In this document: one piece after another, positions 54,577 through 63,977 of the stretch
Layout: each line of letters begins with the position of its first letter
Position numbering within the stretch: position 1 is the first letter of the stretch
Source: Rhodococcus sp. NBC_00297
GTDB taxonomy: Bacteria > Actinomycetota > Actinomycetes > Mycobacteriales > Mycobacteriaceae
NCBI RefSeq assembly: GCF_036173065.1
Contig: NZ_CP108041.1
Coordinates: 1,736,001 to 1,800,000 of the forward strand
Length of the DNA: 64,000 nt
Direction of reading: 5' to 3'
The notes under the pieces: generated by a model
Seen by the model: the letters and a program-made list of their open reading frames with translations, nothing else
Told to the model about the DNA's origin: nothing
Database searches by the model: none
Translations under genes and position numbers: made by a program

Positions 54577-56094
54577 TCAGTACGCGCCGTCGCTGCCGAC
54601 GACGGCCTTGAGGGTCTTCAGCACGATGAGCAGATCACCTGTCATGGACCAGTTCTCGACGTAGCTCAGGTCGAGGCGCACCGATTCCTCCCAGGACAGG
54701 TCGGAGCGGCCACTCACCTGCCACAGGCCCGTCAGACCGGGTTTGACCAGCAGCCGGCGGCGCACGTCGCCGTCGTAGGTCTCCACCTCGCGGCGCAGCG
54801 GCGGCCGCGGGCCCACGATCGACATCTCGCGGCGCAGCACGTTGAAGAACTGCGGCAGCTCGTCGATGCTCAGCCGCCGCATCACGCGGCCGACCTTGGT
54901 GACACGCGGATCCTCGCGCATCTTGAACAGGACGCCGCCCTCGCTGTCGTTGAGCGCCAACAACTCCGACACCCGAGCGTCCGCGTCCTGCACCATCGAG
55001 CGGAACTTGATCATCTGGAACGGTGTGCCGTCGAGGCCCATGCGCTCGGATCGGTAGAACACCGGACCCTTGCTGGTGGCCTTGACGAGAAGGGCGGCGA
55101 GGAGGAACAGCGGGGCCACGGCGACGAGGGCGACCACGGCGAACACCATGTCGAACGCCGTCTTCCCGAAGCGGCTCGCACCGTTGTACTGCGGCTTCTC
55201 CACGTGGATGAGCGGGAGGCCGGCGACCGGCCGCATGTGCAGGCGCGGGCCGGCGACGTCGACGACGCCGGGAGCCACGACCAGATCGACGTTCTTCTTC
55301 TCGAGATCCCACACCATGCGGCGGATGCCCTCGTGGCCGATGTGGTCCGTCGCGGTGACGGCGACGGTGTCCGCGCCCGTGGCCTCGATGGCATCGAGCA
55401 CGTCGTTCTCGTTGCCGAGGACGGGAATCTCGAGACCGTCGACGGACAGCTGATCCTCGGTGACCGACTGGGTGCGCGGCAGGCACACCCCGACCACGGC
55501 GTATCCGGCACTCCCGTCGCGGTTGAACGACCGCGCCATGGAGAGGGCCGAGCTGTGACTGCCGACGATGACGACCGACGTCTGATAGTCGCCGCGACGA
55601 CGTCCGCGAGCCACGTGCTTGCGGAAGAGCCACCGCGAGACCAGGAGCCCGATCAGCCCGACCGGCAGTGCGATGGCCAGGTAGCCACGCGCCAGTTCGA
55701 AGCGGAAGAGCAACGAGATGATGGCCACGAGCCCGAAGAGGCGGAAGGTGGCGGACAACAGACGCCTGTACTCCTCGGCTCCCCCGCCGAGCACACGCGG
55801 CGAGCGGGTGCGGAAGATCGCGAGGAATGCGATCCACGTCAGCGCGAGGGTGACCGAGACCAACGTGTAGTTGAACGCCGCGCGCGGTACCTCGAGATCC
55901 GGCCGACCGAAGCGCACCACCTGTGCGCAGGCGACGGCGGCGACGACGACGAGCACGTCGGTCACCCGGAGCCGGTCCATGTACGCGCGCTCCCAGTCGC
56001 GTCGCGAGGTCGCCCTCCGCGATCGCCGAGCCCGCGGCAGTGCGACGTCGCGGCGCTCGGCCGACTCGCTCTCCGCCGGGCTGGGAGCAGACAC
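54577..56094 (-). CDS. Polyprenyl-phosphate hexose-1-phosphate transferase (WcaJ/WbaP type)
   Basis: About 505 aa: four N-terminal membrane helices, a Rossmann-like central domain (SVVIVGSHSSA) and the C-terminal bacterial sugar transferase domain with its membrane anchor, FRSMVQDAD, RMRRLSIDELPQFFNVLRR-type helix and IVGPRPP. It should load a sugar phosphate onto undecaprenyl phosphate to start a polysaccharide repeat unit, probably for the locus at 1-15256. Start: GTG 56094 with GAGG is preferred; a TTG 105 nt upstream is in frame. Confidence 0.88.
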   Translation of the reverse strand: MSAPSPAESESAERRDVALPRARRSRRATSRRDWERAYMDRLRVTDVLVVVAAVACAQVVRFGRPDLEVPRAAFNYTLVSVTLALTWIAFLAIFRTRSPRVLGGGAEEYRRLLSATFRLFGLVAIISLLFRFELARGYLAIALPVGLIGLLVSRWLFRKHVARGRRRGDYQTSVVIVGSHSSALSMARSFNRDGSAGYAVVGVCLPRTQSVTEDQLSVDGLEIPVLGNENDVLDAIEATGADTVAVTATDHIGHEGIRRMVWDLEKKNVDLVVAPGVVDVAGPRLHMRPVAGLPLIHVEKPQYNGASRFGKTAFDMVFAVVALVAVAPLFLLAALLVKATSKGPVFYRSERMGLDGTPFQMIKFRSMVQDADARVSELLALNDSEGGVLFKMREDPRVTKVGRVMRRLSIDELPQFFNVLRREMSIVGPRPPLRREVETYDGDVRRRLLVKPGLTGLWQVSGRSDLSWEESVRLDLSYVENWSMTGDLLIVLKTLKAVVGSDGAY

Positions 56095-56272
56095 GTGTAC
56101 CTCGTTCCGTTCGACTGGATCCGCCTGGGACTCGACCGCTGATACGTGTACCAGGGCAGTCGGTAGCTTATTGCCTTCCCGCAAGGCTCGCTCAGACAAC
56201 CACAGTGCGGTGAATCACACGGTGAGTTCACACAGATTTAGCGTGTTCGAACGACACGATTTCAGAGGACCC

Positions 56273-56920
56273 TCAGGCCATTTCTTTGCGGCCGCTCACG
56301 AAGAAGACGATCCGCGACGCGACATCGATGATCTGGTCGGCGTAGCGCTCGAAATACCGTCCCAGCAGTGCGATGTCCACGGCATTCATCACGTCGTGCC
56401 CGTGATCGTCCGCCGACACGGTGTCCACGACCGTTGTCTTCAGAGAATCGACCCGATCGTTCTGTGAACTCAGACAATCGATACGCCCGAGATCACTCGT
56501 ACGCAGTGCGTCGACTATTCGACCGGACATGTCGAGACACAATTCGCTCATCTCACGAAACTGCGGCATCAGATGATCGGGAACGATCGGCTCGGGAAAG
56601 CGACGGCGCGCGGCTTCGGCGATGTGCACCGCGAGGCCGACCATCCGTGAGAGGTCACTGCTGATGCGCACGGCCGAGAACACTCGCCGGAGATCCGCCG
56701 CGACGGGTGCCTGCAGCGCCAGTACGGTGACAGCCTGATCCTCGCAGCGGGCACCGAGTTCTCCGAGTGCCTCGCCGCGGGCGATGACGGACTCCGCAGC
56801 CCGCAGGTCGCCGTCCAGTAGAGCGATGCTGGCGTCGCGCATGGCGGTCTCCGCCGCCTGCGCGAGAGCGCACAGATCGTCGTTCAGTCCCTCGAGTTGA
56901 GCTGTGTACGCGTTGCGCAT
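56273..56920 (-). CDS. phoU: Phosphate-system regulator PhoU
   Basis: A 215-aa all-helical PhoU with two repeats, MRNAYTAQLEGLNDDLCALAQ opening the first and ELCLDMSGRIVDAL the second, each with acidic metal-binding residues. It modulates the Pst transporter and PhoR signalling; no pst or phoPR genes are in the window. Confidence 0.9.
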   Translation of the reverse strand: MRNAYTAQLEGLNDDLCALAQAAETAMRDASIALLDGDLRAAESVIARGEALGELGARCEDQAVTVLALQAPVAADLRRVFSAVRISSDLSRMVGLAVHIAEAARRRFPEPIVPDHLMPQFREMSELCLDMSGRIVDALRTSDLGRIDCLSSQNDRVDSLKTTVVDTVSADDHGHDVMNAVDIALLGRYFERYADQIIDVASRIVFFVSGRKEMA

Positions 56921-56996
56921 GATGTCCCCGATCCTGGCCGTCCCGCCGACGCGTCCCGGAGGACGCGACGATGGGGGGTACCCACGAGAGCGCCCC

Positions 56997-58271
56997 CTAA
57001 TCGAGCAGAGAGCGAACATCGCGCGCGGGCACCGCACGAGAGTAGAGAAATCCTTGGACGCGAGTGCACCCAGTATGGCGGGCGGCCGCGACCTGGTGGT
57101 CGCTTTCGATTCCCTCCACGACCAGGGCACGGCCGGTGTCGACCGCGAATCCGGCCAGTGCACGGACCAACGAGTCGCCCGCGGCGGTACCGAGCGTGCG
57201 CGCGATGCCCGCGTCGATCTTGAATCCGTCGACCGGGAAATCGACGAGGCGTTCGAGGGACGAGAAGCCGATGCCGATGTCGTCGAGCAGCACCCGGAAC
57301 CCGACGGCCTGCAGGGCGCTGACGAACTCGTGTGCCCGTGCCGGGCGAGCATGCGACACGGTCTCGGTCAGTTCGAAGACCACGCGCGCCGCCGGCACCG
57401 CGGACGCGGCGACGATCTCGATCAGGTGGCGCACCGCGTCCGGGGCCGCGAGATGCCGCGCGGACAGGTTGACGTGCAGGTCCATCTCGGGAGCGTCGAC
57501 CATCCACCGCTCGAAGTCGACGAGCGCGCGGACGAGGACCGCGTGGTCGACGTCGATCTCGAGGTCGCTGCCCTCGATGGTGGGCAGGAAGTCCGCAGGA
57601 CTCACCATCGACGGCGCAGTGGTGCCGTCGCCCGGACGCGTCCAGCGGGCGAGAGCCTCGACCGCGGTGACGGCGCCGGACGACACGTCCACGATCGGCT
57701 GATACCAGGGGGTGATCTCGCCCCGCTCGATCGCGGCCGCGACAGCGCGAACGCACCCGGCGGTCTTCGAGCGCCCGTGACCACGCAGCGCCTCGAGATG
57801 GGTCTCGACCACCCGACCGAACTCGGTGAGAGTGGTGACCGTGTACTCGTTCGCGGGGTGCGGCACGGTGTCCAGCACGCAGAGGGTGCCGATGATCAGC
57901 CCTTCGCGTCCACGGAGCGGTACCGCGACGTAGGACCCGAGCGACAGAGCGTGCAGAGCCTGAGCGGTGGCCGCGCGGACCGGATCGTTCGAGAACCGGT
58001 CGAGGCCGGAGTTCGAGACCGCGACGGGCCCCGCGGACGCGACGACGTGCTGACAGGCGGTGACGGAGCGCGGCAGTGTGTGCGGGAACGGTCCCCCGTG
58101 CTGAGCACGGGTGTACTGCACGTCCTCGTCGAGGATGTTGAGCTGCGCGGCGGAGAATCCCAGCGTGGTCGCCGCGAGAGCTGTGAGGGTCTGCAGCGTG
58201 GAGTCCGTGGCCGTGAAGTCGACATAGTGCCGCGCCGACTCACTCTGGCGCCGGAGTGCGCTCCTCTGCAT
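56997..58271 (-). CDS. GAF-EAL phosphodiesterase
   Basis: A 424-aa soluble protein: GAF (about 25-165) then EAL with complete motifs (VEALARW, NLSARH, ELTETV, DDIGIGFSS, KIDAGIA, VEGIE, VQGF). It probably degrades cyclic di-GMP under control of a small ligand. The second EAL protein of the window; the membrane one is at 23330. Promoter lies in the divergent 58272-58484 gap. Confidence 0.87.
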   Translation of the reverse strand: MQRSALRRQSESARHYVDFTATDSTLQTLTALAATTLGFSAAQLNILDEDVQYTRAQHGGPFPHTLPRSVTACQHVVASAGPVAVSNSGLDRFSNDPVRAATAQALHALSLGSYVAVPLRGREGLIIGTLCVLDTVPHPANEYTVTTLTEFGRVVETHLEALRGHGRSKTAGCVRAVAAAIERGEITPWYQPIVDVSSGAVTAVEALARWTRPGDGTTAPSMVSPADFLPTIEGSDLEIDVDHAVLVRALVDFERWMVDAPEMDLHVNLSARHLAAPDAVRHLIEIVAASAVPAARVVFELTETVSHARPARAHEFVSALQAVGFRVLLDDIGIGFSSLERLVDFPVDGFKIDAGIARTLGTAAGDSLVRALAGFAVDTGRALVVEGIESDHQVAAARHTGCTRVQGFLYSRAVPARDVRSLLD

Positions 58272-58484
58272 GACGTGTCCGTTCTACGAGGCCACCGTCG
58301 GATGGTTCCGACGTGGCGTGTCCCGACACCGTGACCCCCCGGATCGTCAGTGATTCGTACCTGTTCCAGCCCCGTATCGGTCACGGGCGGGAAAAGGTTT
58401 CGTCCATTCCACAGCCGAGTCATCGTACAAGCCGTCAAACGGGCACGACGCCGGGTATCGGAGGTTCCGCCGTAGTATCACCGA

Positions 58485-59015
58485 ATGACAGCGGACGGGC
58501 CCCTGGCCGGGTCGGACTGGAACGCACGCGAGCGGCACGAGACCGAGACCGAGCGCCTCGATCGCAACTGGTCGAACCTTCTGCAGGAGCTGCGCGTGGT
58601 GCAGACCGGTATCCAGTTGCTCACCGGCTTCCTGCTCACCCTCCCGTTCCAGGCCCGGTTCCCGGAACTCGAGACGTACGAGCAGGCCGTGTACCTCGTG
58701 ACGCTCGGAGCATCGGTCACCGCCACCATCCTTCTGGTCGCGCCGGTGGCTCTACACAGGATCCTGTTCCGTCGACGGGCACTGCGTCAGCTCGTCGACC
58801 ACGCGAACCGGTTCGCTCTCGCCGGCTTCGTCCTGCTGGGCATCGCGATGTCCGGCGTACCGCTGCTCATCTTCGACCTGGTGGTGGGTCCCACCGCGGG
58901 CATCATCGCGTGCGCAGTGGCGGCCACCCTGTTCGTCTCGGTCTGCCTCGTACTGCCCGTGTCGCTGCGCCGCCGGCTGGGTCCGGTGAACGATCGGTCC
59001 GATTCGACCGAGTGA
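58485..59015 (+). CDS. DUF6328-like membrane protein
   Basis: A 176-aa protein with four membrane helices after a charged N-terminus. LLQELRVVQTGIQLLTGF and LPFQARF match what I recall as DUF6328. No function known. The ATG has no strong ribosome site. Followed after 49 nt by the RsbW-like gene. Confidence 0.75.
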   Translation: MTADGPLAGSDWNARERHETETERLDRNWSNLLQELRVVQTGIQLLTGFLLTLPFQARFPELETYEQAVYLVTLGASVTATILLVAPVALHRILFRRRALRQLVDHANRFALAGFVLLGIAMSGVPLLIFDLVVGPTAGIIACAVAATLFVSVCLVLPVSLRRRLGPVNDRSDSTE

Positions 59016-59064
59016 TCTCGACCATGGATGTGCTAAATCTGCGCGCAGTGGGTACAGGGCTTCC

Positions 59065-59508
59065 ATGATCACCGACGTCGCCGACGACATGCCGGTCACC
59101 GACCGTGGTGACGCGACCCGCGATCTGATCCTGCAGGACATCCCCGCCGAGCCGCGGGCGCTGACCGGTGTGCGTACGACGGTGCTCGCATGGCTGCGCG
59201 ACCGAGGCCTCGACGAGGACCTGTGCCAGGACATCACCCTGGCCACGTACGAGGCACTGGCCAACAGCGTCGAGCACGCCTACGAGCGCTCCGCGGACAC
59301 CGTGGTGCGCACCGTCGGACTCGAGGTGCGTACTCCGCGGGCCGGCGAGGTGACCATCGACGTGACCGATCGGGGATCCTGGGTAGACAACGGCAACGAT
59401 CCGCGCCGAGGTCGAGGGCTTCCCCTCATTCATGCGCTCGCGCACGAGGCGTCGGTGGATTCCTCGGAGGACGGCACGACCGTCCGGATGCGGTGGAACG
59501 CGGCCTGA
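59065..59508 (+). CDS. RsbW-like HATPase anti-sigma/serine kinase
   Basis: A 147-aa protein with the GHKL fold: N box EALANSVEHAY, G1 DRGSW and G2 GRGLPLI. Such proteins are anti-sigma factors or serine kinases of stress sigma factors, usually with an anti-anti-sigma partner. No sigma factor or antagonist is encoded here, so its partner is unclear. Confidence 0.84.
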   Translation: MITDVADDMPVTDRGDATRDLILQDIPAEPRALTGVRTTVLAWLRDRGLDEDLCQDITLATYEALANSVEHAYERSADTVVRTVGLEVRTPRAGEVTIDVTDRGSWVDNGNDPRRGRGLPLIHALAHEASVDSSEDGTTVRMRWNAA

Positions 59509-59511
59509 CGG

Positions 59512-60456
59512 TCAGACCAGTGCGTGCCGCGACTGCGTCGTCACCGCGGGCACCGGTTCCGACCGCGTCGGTACCACCGGCAGCGGCGCGCTGAACGGAG
59601 ACTCCGACCGCCGTGCGGCGAGGAGGGCAGCCCCCGTCGCGGCGATGGACTGCGGATCCTGCGGCATCACCAGAGCGGAGCCCCACTCGCGCGCGAACAC
59701 ACCGCGCAGCAGAGGGAGGTTCGCCGGTCCGCCGGCCAGCACCACGGCGTCGACACGATGCGCACCCCGGCGCACCACATCGCTCACCCAGTCGGCAGCC
59801 TCGGTGACGTAGTCCAGCATCAGCCGGTCCACCGTGGTCCGCCAGACGTTCACGGTGCCCCCGACGAACGGTCCGCCGACGCGCACGACGCGGTGCAGGG
59901 CGATCATCTCCATCGCCCACTCGACGCCCTCGGTCAGTAGCTGAGAGTCGTTCGGCGACAGCGGTTCCGCTGTGCCGTAGGCAGCCAGGAGGTGCTCGCG
60001 GACACTGTCCGCGAAGGCGCTGCCCCGGTAGCGGTCGGTCCACGTCGCATCCTTGACGAAGCCCGTGGCCACGTCGACGACGGACACCGACGTACCGCTC
60101 TTCCCCATGTCGACGACGGCGATCGTGGATCCCGACTCGACCAGGCCGCGCATTCTCAGATACATCAGCTGGGCGCCGAGTTCCGAAGCGAGACGGACAC
60201 ATCCGCCGGTGTGCACGGACAGGGAGATGGTTCCCACGCGTGACCGGGGCTCGTCCGGAACCACCAGCACGGCGGTCTCACGATCGGCGCCGTGGCGCGC
60301 ACAGACCGAATCCACCACGTCGACAGCGGCTTCCAGTCGATCACGACCGCGTGCCACCGTGACGGACTCGGTACCGAGCAACGCACGGCCCATGGGATCC
60401 ATCACCGCGGCTCGTATCGCCGACGCTCCGAGGGAAATTCCTACCACTGCTCGCAT
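59512..60456 (-). CDS. Hsp70/actin-fold protein without substrate domain
   Basis: A 314-aa protein with Hsp70-like nucleotide signatures: phosphate 2 VVDMGKSGTSVSV and adenosine VVLAGGPANLP. The phosphate-1 position is GISLGAS, with Ser for the usual Asp. It stops where the Hsp70 substrate domain would start. Last of three reverse-strand genes of this kind. Confidence 0.8.
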   Translation of the reverse strand: MRAVVGISLGASAIRAAVMDPMGRALLGTESVTVARGRDRLEAAVDVVDSVCARHGADRETAVLVVPDEPRSRVGTISLSVHTGGCVRLASELGAQLMYLRMRGLVESGSTIAVVDMGKSGTSVSVVDVATGFVKDATWTDRYRGSAFADSVREHLLAAYGTAEPLSPNDSQLLTEGVEWAMEMIALHRVVRVGGPFVGGTVNVWRTTVDRLMLDYVTEAADWVSDVVRRGAHRVDAVVLAGGPANLPLLRGVFAREWGSALVMPQDPQSIAATGAALLAARRSESPFSAPLPVVPTRSEPVPAVTTQSRHALV

Positions 60457-60569
60457 GACCCGCCCCGTTCCTGGTGTTCCGCGACGAAGCCTAGGCGCTC
60501 GAACAGGGAAAAGGTCGGTTCTCAGTGGCTATTGGCAAAGTTTGGTTGGTTTCACTAGGAGCCGGGGCG

Positions 60570-61694
60570 TCACTCGACCGACGCGGTACCGGACGTGTCC
60601 GGCGTCGGGTCGGGCTCGGACGGCTGGCTAGGCGGCTCGGAATCCGTCGGCGGCTCGGACGACGAGCCTCCCGTCGATCCGGGTGTCTCGCCGCCGCCGG
60701 AACCACCGCCCGTACCGGTGCCGGGGTCGGTACCACCCGTGCCGGTTCCGCCGCCGCTGGTCGATCCGCCGCCACCGGCGGAGCCTCCGCTGGTCGACCC
60801 ACCGCTGGTCGACCCACCGCTGGTCGAGCCTCCACTCGTCGAACCACCGCTCGTCGAACCACCGCTCGTCGAACCACCGCTCGTCGATCCGCCGCTCGTC
60901 GATCCGCCGCTGGACGGCGCCGCCGACGAGGTTCCCGGTCGCGTGGTCGCGGCACCGGGTGCGGCGGGCACCGACACGGCTCCGTTCTGCTGCGTGACAC
61001 CGGGGCGGATGCCGGTGAGGGCGTCCGCGGCCGTGGTGCCGCCGGGCACGGGTGCCGGCACGGCCGTGGGGCTCGATCCGGCGGGCGCTGCGGGATTGGG
61101 AGCGATACCGGTGCCCGCCTCGGCCGAGTCGGTGGCCGACGTGGACAGGGGTTCCGCGACACCGGCGGCCTCGGGAGCCCGCGGTCCCGTCACGGCCCAG
61201 ACCGCGAACGATCCGGCCAGGACGGCGGCAGCGACTCCCGCACCCACGACGGCGAATCCCCGGCGCGTCTCGCGTGAGGACGCGTCGACCGGCTCGGGCA
61301 GCACCACCGGGATCGGACCGGTGATCGCGTCGCCGGCGTCGTGGTCGGCCCACAGCGCGACGGCGACCGCCGGTTCGAGGGACGGATCGACGTCCACCGC
61401 GTCGACGACGACCACGTCGCGAACGTGACCGTCGCGCAGCGCGGACTCGACGGGCTCACGCAGATGCGGCGACTCGAGGACGACGGCGGCACCGGTGAGC
61501 AGCAGATCGGCGCGGGCAGCCCGGAGCCGCATGACACCGATGGACGTCGCGACCGCCGCGGCCACCTCGGCCGGCGACCCGGTCTGCATCGGGATGGTGC
61601 GCTCGTCGACCGGACCGAGCCGAGGCAGCTCGACGTCGACGAGAGCCGCCGTCACCTCGTCGCTCGTCGCCGAGATTCCCAGCACGATGTGCAT
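60570..61694 (-). CDS. Membrane-anchored actin-fold-like protein with (GGSTS)n tail
   Basis: A 374-aa protein. The N-terminal 130 residues resemble one lobe of the Hsp70-like neighbours (VLGISATSDEVTAALVD). A helix (FAVVGAGVAAAVLAGSFAVW) follows at about 155-175. The rest is low complexity: Pro/Thr/Ala, then about nine GGSTS repeats and a Pro/Glu end. ATG 61694 is chosen; the much longer frame upstream is a shadow of the next gene. Confidence 0.75.
   Translation of the reverse strand: MHIVLGISATSDEVTAALVDVELPRLGPVDERTIPMQTGSPAEVAAAVATSIGVMRLRAARADLLLTGAAVVLESPHLREPVESALRDGHVRDVVVVDAVDVDPSLEPAVAVALWADHDAGDAITGPIPVVLPEPVDASSRETRRGFAVVGAGVAAAVLAGSFAVWAVTGPRAPEAAGVAEPLSTSATDSAEAGTGIAPNPAAPAGSSPTAVPAPVPGGTTAADALTGIRPGVTQQNGAVSVPAAPGAATTRPGTSSAAPSSGGSTSGGSTSGGSTSGGSTSGGSTSGGSTSGGSTSGGSTSGGSAGGGGSTSGGGTGTGGTDPGTGTGGGSGGGETPGSTGGSSSEPPTDSEPPSQPSEPDPTPDTSGTASVE
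60780..60913. repeat. 15-bp coding tandem repeat
   Basis: About nine copies of a 15-bp unit (reverse-strand GGSTS codons) with small differences. The unit is a multiple of three, so changes in copy number would lengthen the tail without breaking the frame. Confidence 0.85.
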
Positions 61695-61758
61695 GTCGTC
61701 GTCGTCCGCCTGTTCGTTCTCGATGATGCGTGGTCTCGTACGGTCCCGCCCGGCAACG

Positions 61759-63312
61759 TCAGGGCGTCGTGGTGGCCTGCGCGCTGGTTGCCGTGGGCGT
61801 GGTCGTCCGAGTCGTCGTGGACGTCGGCGACGGAGCCGCAGATGTCGTCGTCGTGCTGGTGTTCGAGTTCGGTCGCCGTGCCGTGGTGGGCGCCGGCGTC
61901 TCCTCCGGCTCGTCCTGTACCGCGGTGGAGGGTGCCGGGGCGAGCGTCGGGCGCTGGGAGATCGAGGTCGACGGGGTGATGCTCGACGGTGCTGCGACGG
62001 GCGACTCCGTGGACGGCGCCGGTGCGGCGGTGGCGCTCGACGACGCCGCCGAGGGCGAGGCCGGCGCCGCGTCGACGCGCGGGGCAGTGCTGGGCGCGGT
62101 GGCGGCAGTGGGCGTGGCGTCGACGGACGACGTGACGACGACGCGATCCGTCGCCTGCACGGCCTCGGTCTCCGACCGTCCCGACGCACCGGCGGCTGCG
62201 CCGAGGGTGACCGCGGCGACGAGCGCCGTGGTTCCCACCACGACACCGGCACGGGACCGACGTCGCCGCGTGGAGCGGGCGCGTCGAGGCGCACCGGTGA
62301 CGACGCGCGGCGTGGGCAGCGGTGGTCGAGCGTTCTCCGGCTCCGGTGCCACCTCGGGTTCCGGGGTGGGAACCGGCTCCGCCGCTGGGGTGTGAGCCGG
62401 CTCCGCCACCGTGGTGAAGGCGGCCGTGACCTCGTCGTCCGCCGGCGGTGCGGTGACGACGGGCAGCGGCACGGCGTCCACGGCGGGGGGCACGACGGTG
62501 GAGAGATGTGCGGCGCCCATGGCCGCGAAGAACTGCGGCCAGCGCGGCGTGATGACGGGGACCGCGACCCGAGCGGCGATGTCGCGGCGCACCGACGGGA
62601 TGTGCGCACCGCCGCCGACCAGGAGCACGGCGTCGGCTCCCCGGGCCACGGCGTCGTCCACGAGGTCGACGAGCATCGCGGCGGGCTGGTCGATGAGAAG
62701 TTCGAAGTCGGTGCGGCGCAGGCGAACCGAATCGGTGACGAACGGCCCCGACAGGTCGACCGCACGCTCGTCGGACAACATCTCCTTGGCCGCGAGACTG
62801 TCTCGGGCCAGGGTGCGCACGGCGGCGGGGCTCATCTTCTCGGCAGCACCGAAGGTGGTGGACAGGTGATCGGCGACCGCGGCGTCGATCGCGTCACCGG
62901 ACAGTTCCGTGATGCCCACGCTCGAGTACAGGTCACCGGTCTGCGTGTCCAGGACGTGCACGCGCGTACCGACCCGACCGAGGTCGACGATCGCGAGGGT
63001 GCGAGCCGCGTCGACGCAGCCCTCCATCCGTGCGGCGGCCAGCAACGCGTCGCACTCGGCGACGAGTCGGACTCCGCCGGGCCCGTAGGTGCTCTCGGGG
63101 TCTCCCCCCACGGCGATCACCGGCGCGTCCGGACCCACGCACAGATCCGCGGCCATCTCGAACGCTGCCGCAGCGGCCGCGGACAGAGGATGGTCGGATC
63201 CGGTGGCGAGCGAGCGCACCTCGACGACCCGGCCCTCCGGGTCCATCACGACTCCGCGCACGCACCCGGTGCTCATGGAGACACCGAACGTTTCCGTCTC
63301 GGTTCGCATCAT
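61759..63312 (-). CDS. Membrane-anchored Hsp70/actin-fold protein
   Basis: A 517-aa protein. Residues 1-280 are an Hsp70-like nucleotide-binding domain (phosphate 2 AIVDLGRVGTRVHV; adenosine VLLVGGGAHIPS); phosphate 1 reads GVSMSTG without Asp. A Pro/Glu linker, a basic stretch, a helix at about 350-375, and a 140-residue Thr/Ser/Pro/Ala tail outside follow. First gene of the trio. Confidence 0.8.
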   Translation of the reverse strand: MMRTETETFGVSMSTGCVRGVVMDPEGRVVEVRSLATGSDHPLSAAAAAAFEMAADLCVGPDAPVIAVGGDPESTYGPGGVRLVAECDALLAAARMEGCVDAARTLAIVDLGRVGTRVHVLDTQTGDLYSSVGITELSGDAIDAAVADHLSTTFGAAEKMSPAAVRTLARDSLAAKEMLSDERAVDLSGPFVTDSVRLRRTDFELLIDQPAAMLVDLVDDAVARGADAVLLVGGGAHIPSVRRDIAARVAVPVITPRWPQFFAAMGAAHLSTVVPPAVDAVPLPVVTAPPADDEVTAAFTTVAEPAHTPAAEPVPTPEPEVAPEPENARPPLPTPRVVTGAPRRARSTRRRRSRAGVVVGTTALVAAVTLGAAAGASGRSETEAVQATDRVVVTSSVDATPTAATAPSTAPRVDAAPASPSAASSSATAAPAPSTESPVAAPSSITPSTSISQRPTLAPAPSTAVQDEPEETPAPTTARRPNSNTSTTTTSAAPSPTSTTTRTTTPTATSAQATTTP

Positions 63313-63410
63313 GGATCACCACCATCGGCTGTCGGAGTTTCAGACAGACCGATAGTAGAGCGTCAAACCGGGCATAGCAACGTATACGACGGGTAAAACC
63401 GACCGTAGGT

Positions 63411-63977
63411 CTACTGGAGAAAGTTCAAATAAGCCTTCGACGGGGTCGGGCCGCGCTGTCCCTGATACTTCGATCCGAGCGCTGAGCTGCCGTAAGGATT
63501 GATCGCCGGACTGGAGAGACGGAACAAGCAGAGCTGCCCGATCTTCATGCCCGGCCACAACGTGATGGGCAGATTGGCGACATTCGAGAGCTCCAGCGTG
63601 ATGTGTCCGCTGAAGCCCGGATCGATGAAACCCGCCGTCGAGTGTGTGAGAAGTCCCAGCCGGCCCAGACTCGACTTGCCCTCCAGTCGCCCCGCGAGAT
63701 CGTTCGGCAGGGTCGTCAGCTCGAGCGTCGACCCGAGCACGAACTCGCCCGGATGCAGAACGAACGGCTCCCCCTCGGCGGGCTCCACCAAGGTGGTCAG
63801 CTCGTCCTGCTGCAGCTTCGGGTCGATGTGGGTGTAGCGCGAGTTGTCGAACACCCGGAACAGCCCGTCCAGGCGCACGTCCACACTCGACGGCTGCACC
63901 ATCGCCTCGTCGAACGGCTCGATGCCGAGCGTTCCGGCATCCACCTCGGCCTTGATGTCGCGATCGGAGAGCAGCAC
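63411..63977 (-). CDS. dcd: dCTP deaminase (probably dUMP-forming)
   Basis: A 188-aa trimeric-fold enzyme with the motifs [31 protein letters not shown] and [12 protein letters not shown]. In Mycobacteriales this enzyme is bifunctional (dCTP to dUMP), avoiding dUTP; I infer the same here from kinship. GTG start at 63977; its upstream region is at the window edge. Confidence 0.95.
   Translation of the reverse strand: MLLSDRDIKAEVDAGTLGIEPFDEAMVQPSSVDVRLDGLFRVFDNSRYTHIDPKLQQDELTTLVEPAEGEPFVLHPGEFVLGSTLELTTLPNDLAGRLEGKSSLGRLGLLTHSTAGFIDPGFSGHITLELSNVANLPITLWPGMKIGQLCLFRLSSPAINPYGSSALGSKYQGQRGPTPSKAYLNFLQ

Noticed and set aside
60780..60913. Short tandem repeats considered as CRISPR
   Set aside because: Units are 15 bp without spacers and encode in-frame GGSTS residues.
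61695..62765. 731-codon extension of the GGSTS protein
   Set aside because: The added part is Arg/Pro/Ser-rich shadow of the gene at 61759; the family-like N-terminus starts at ATG 61694.
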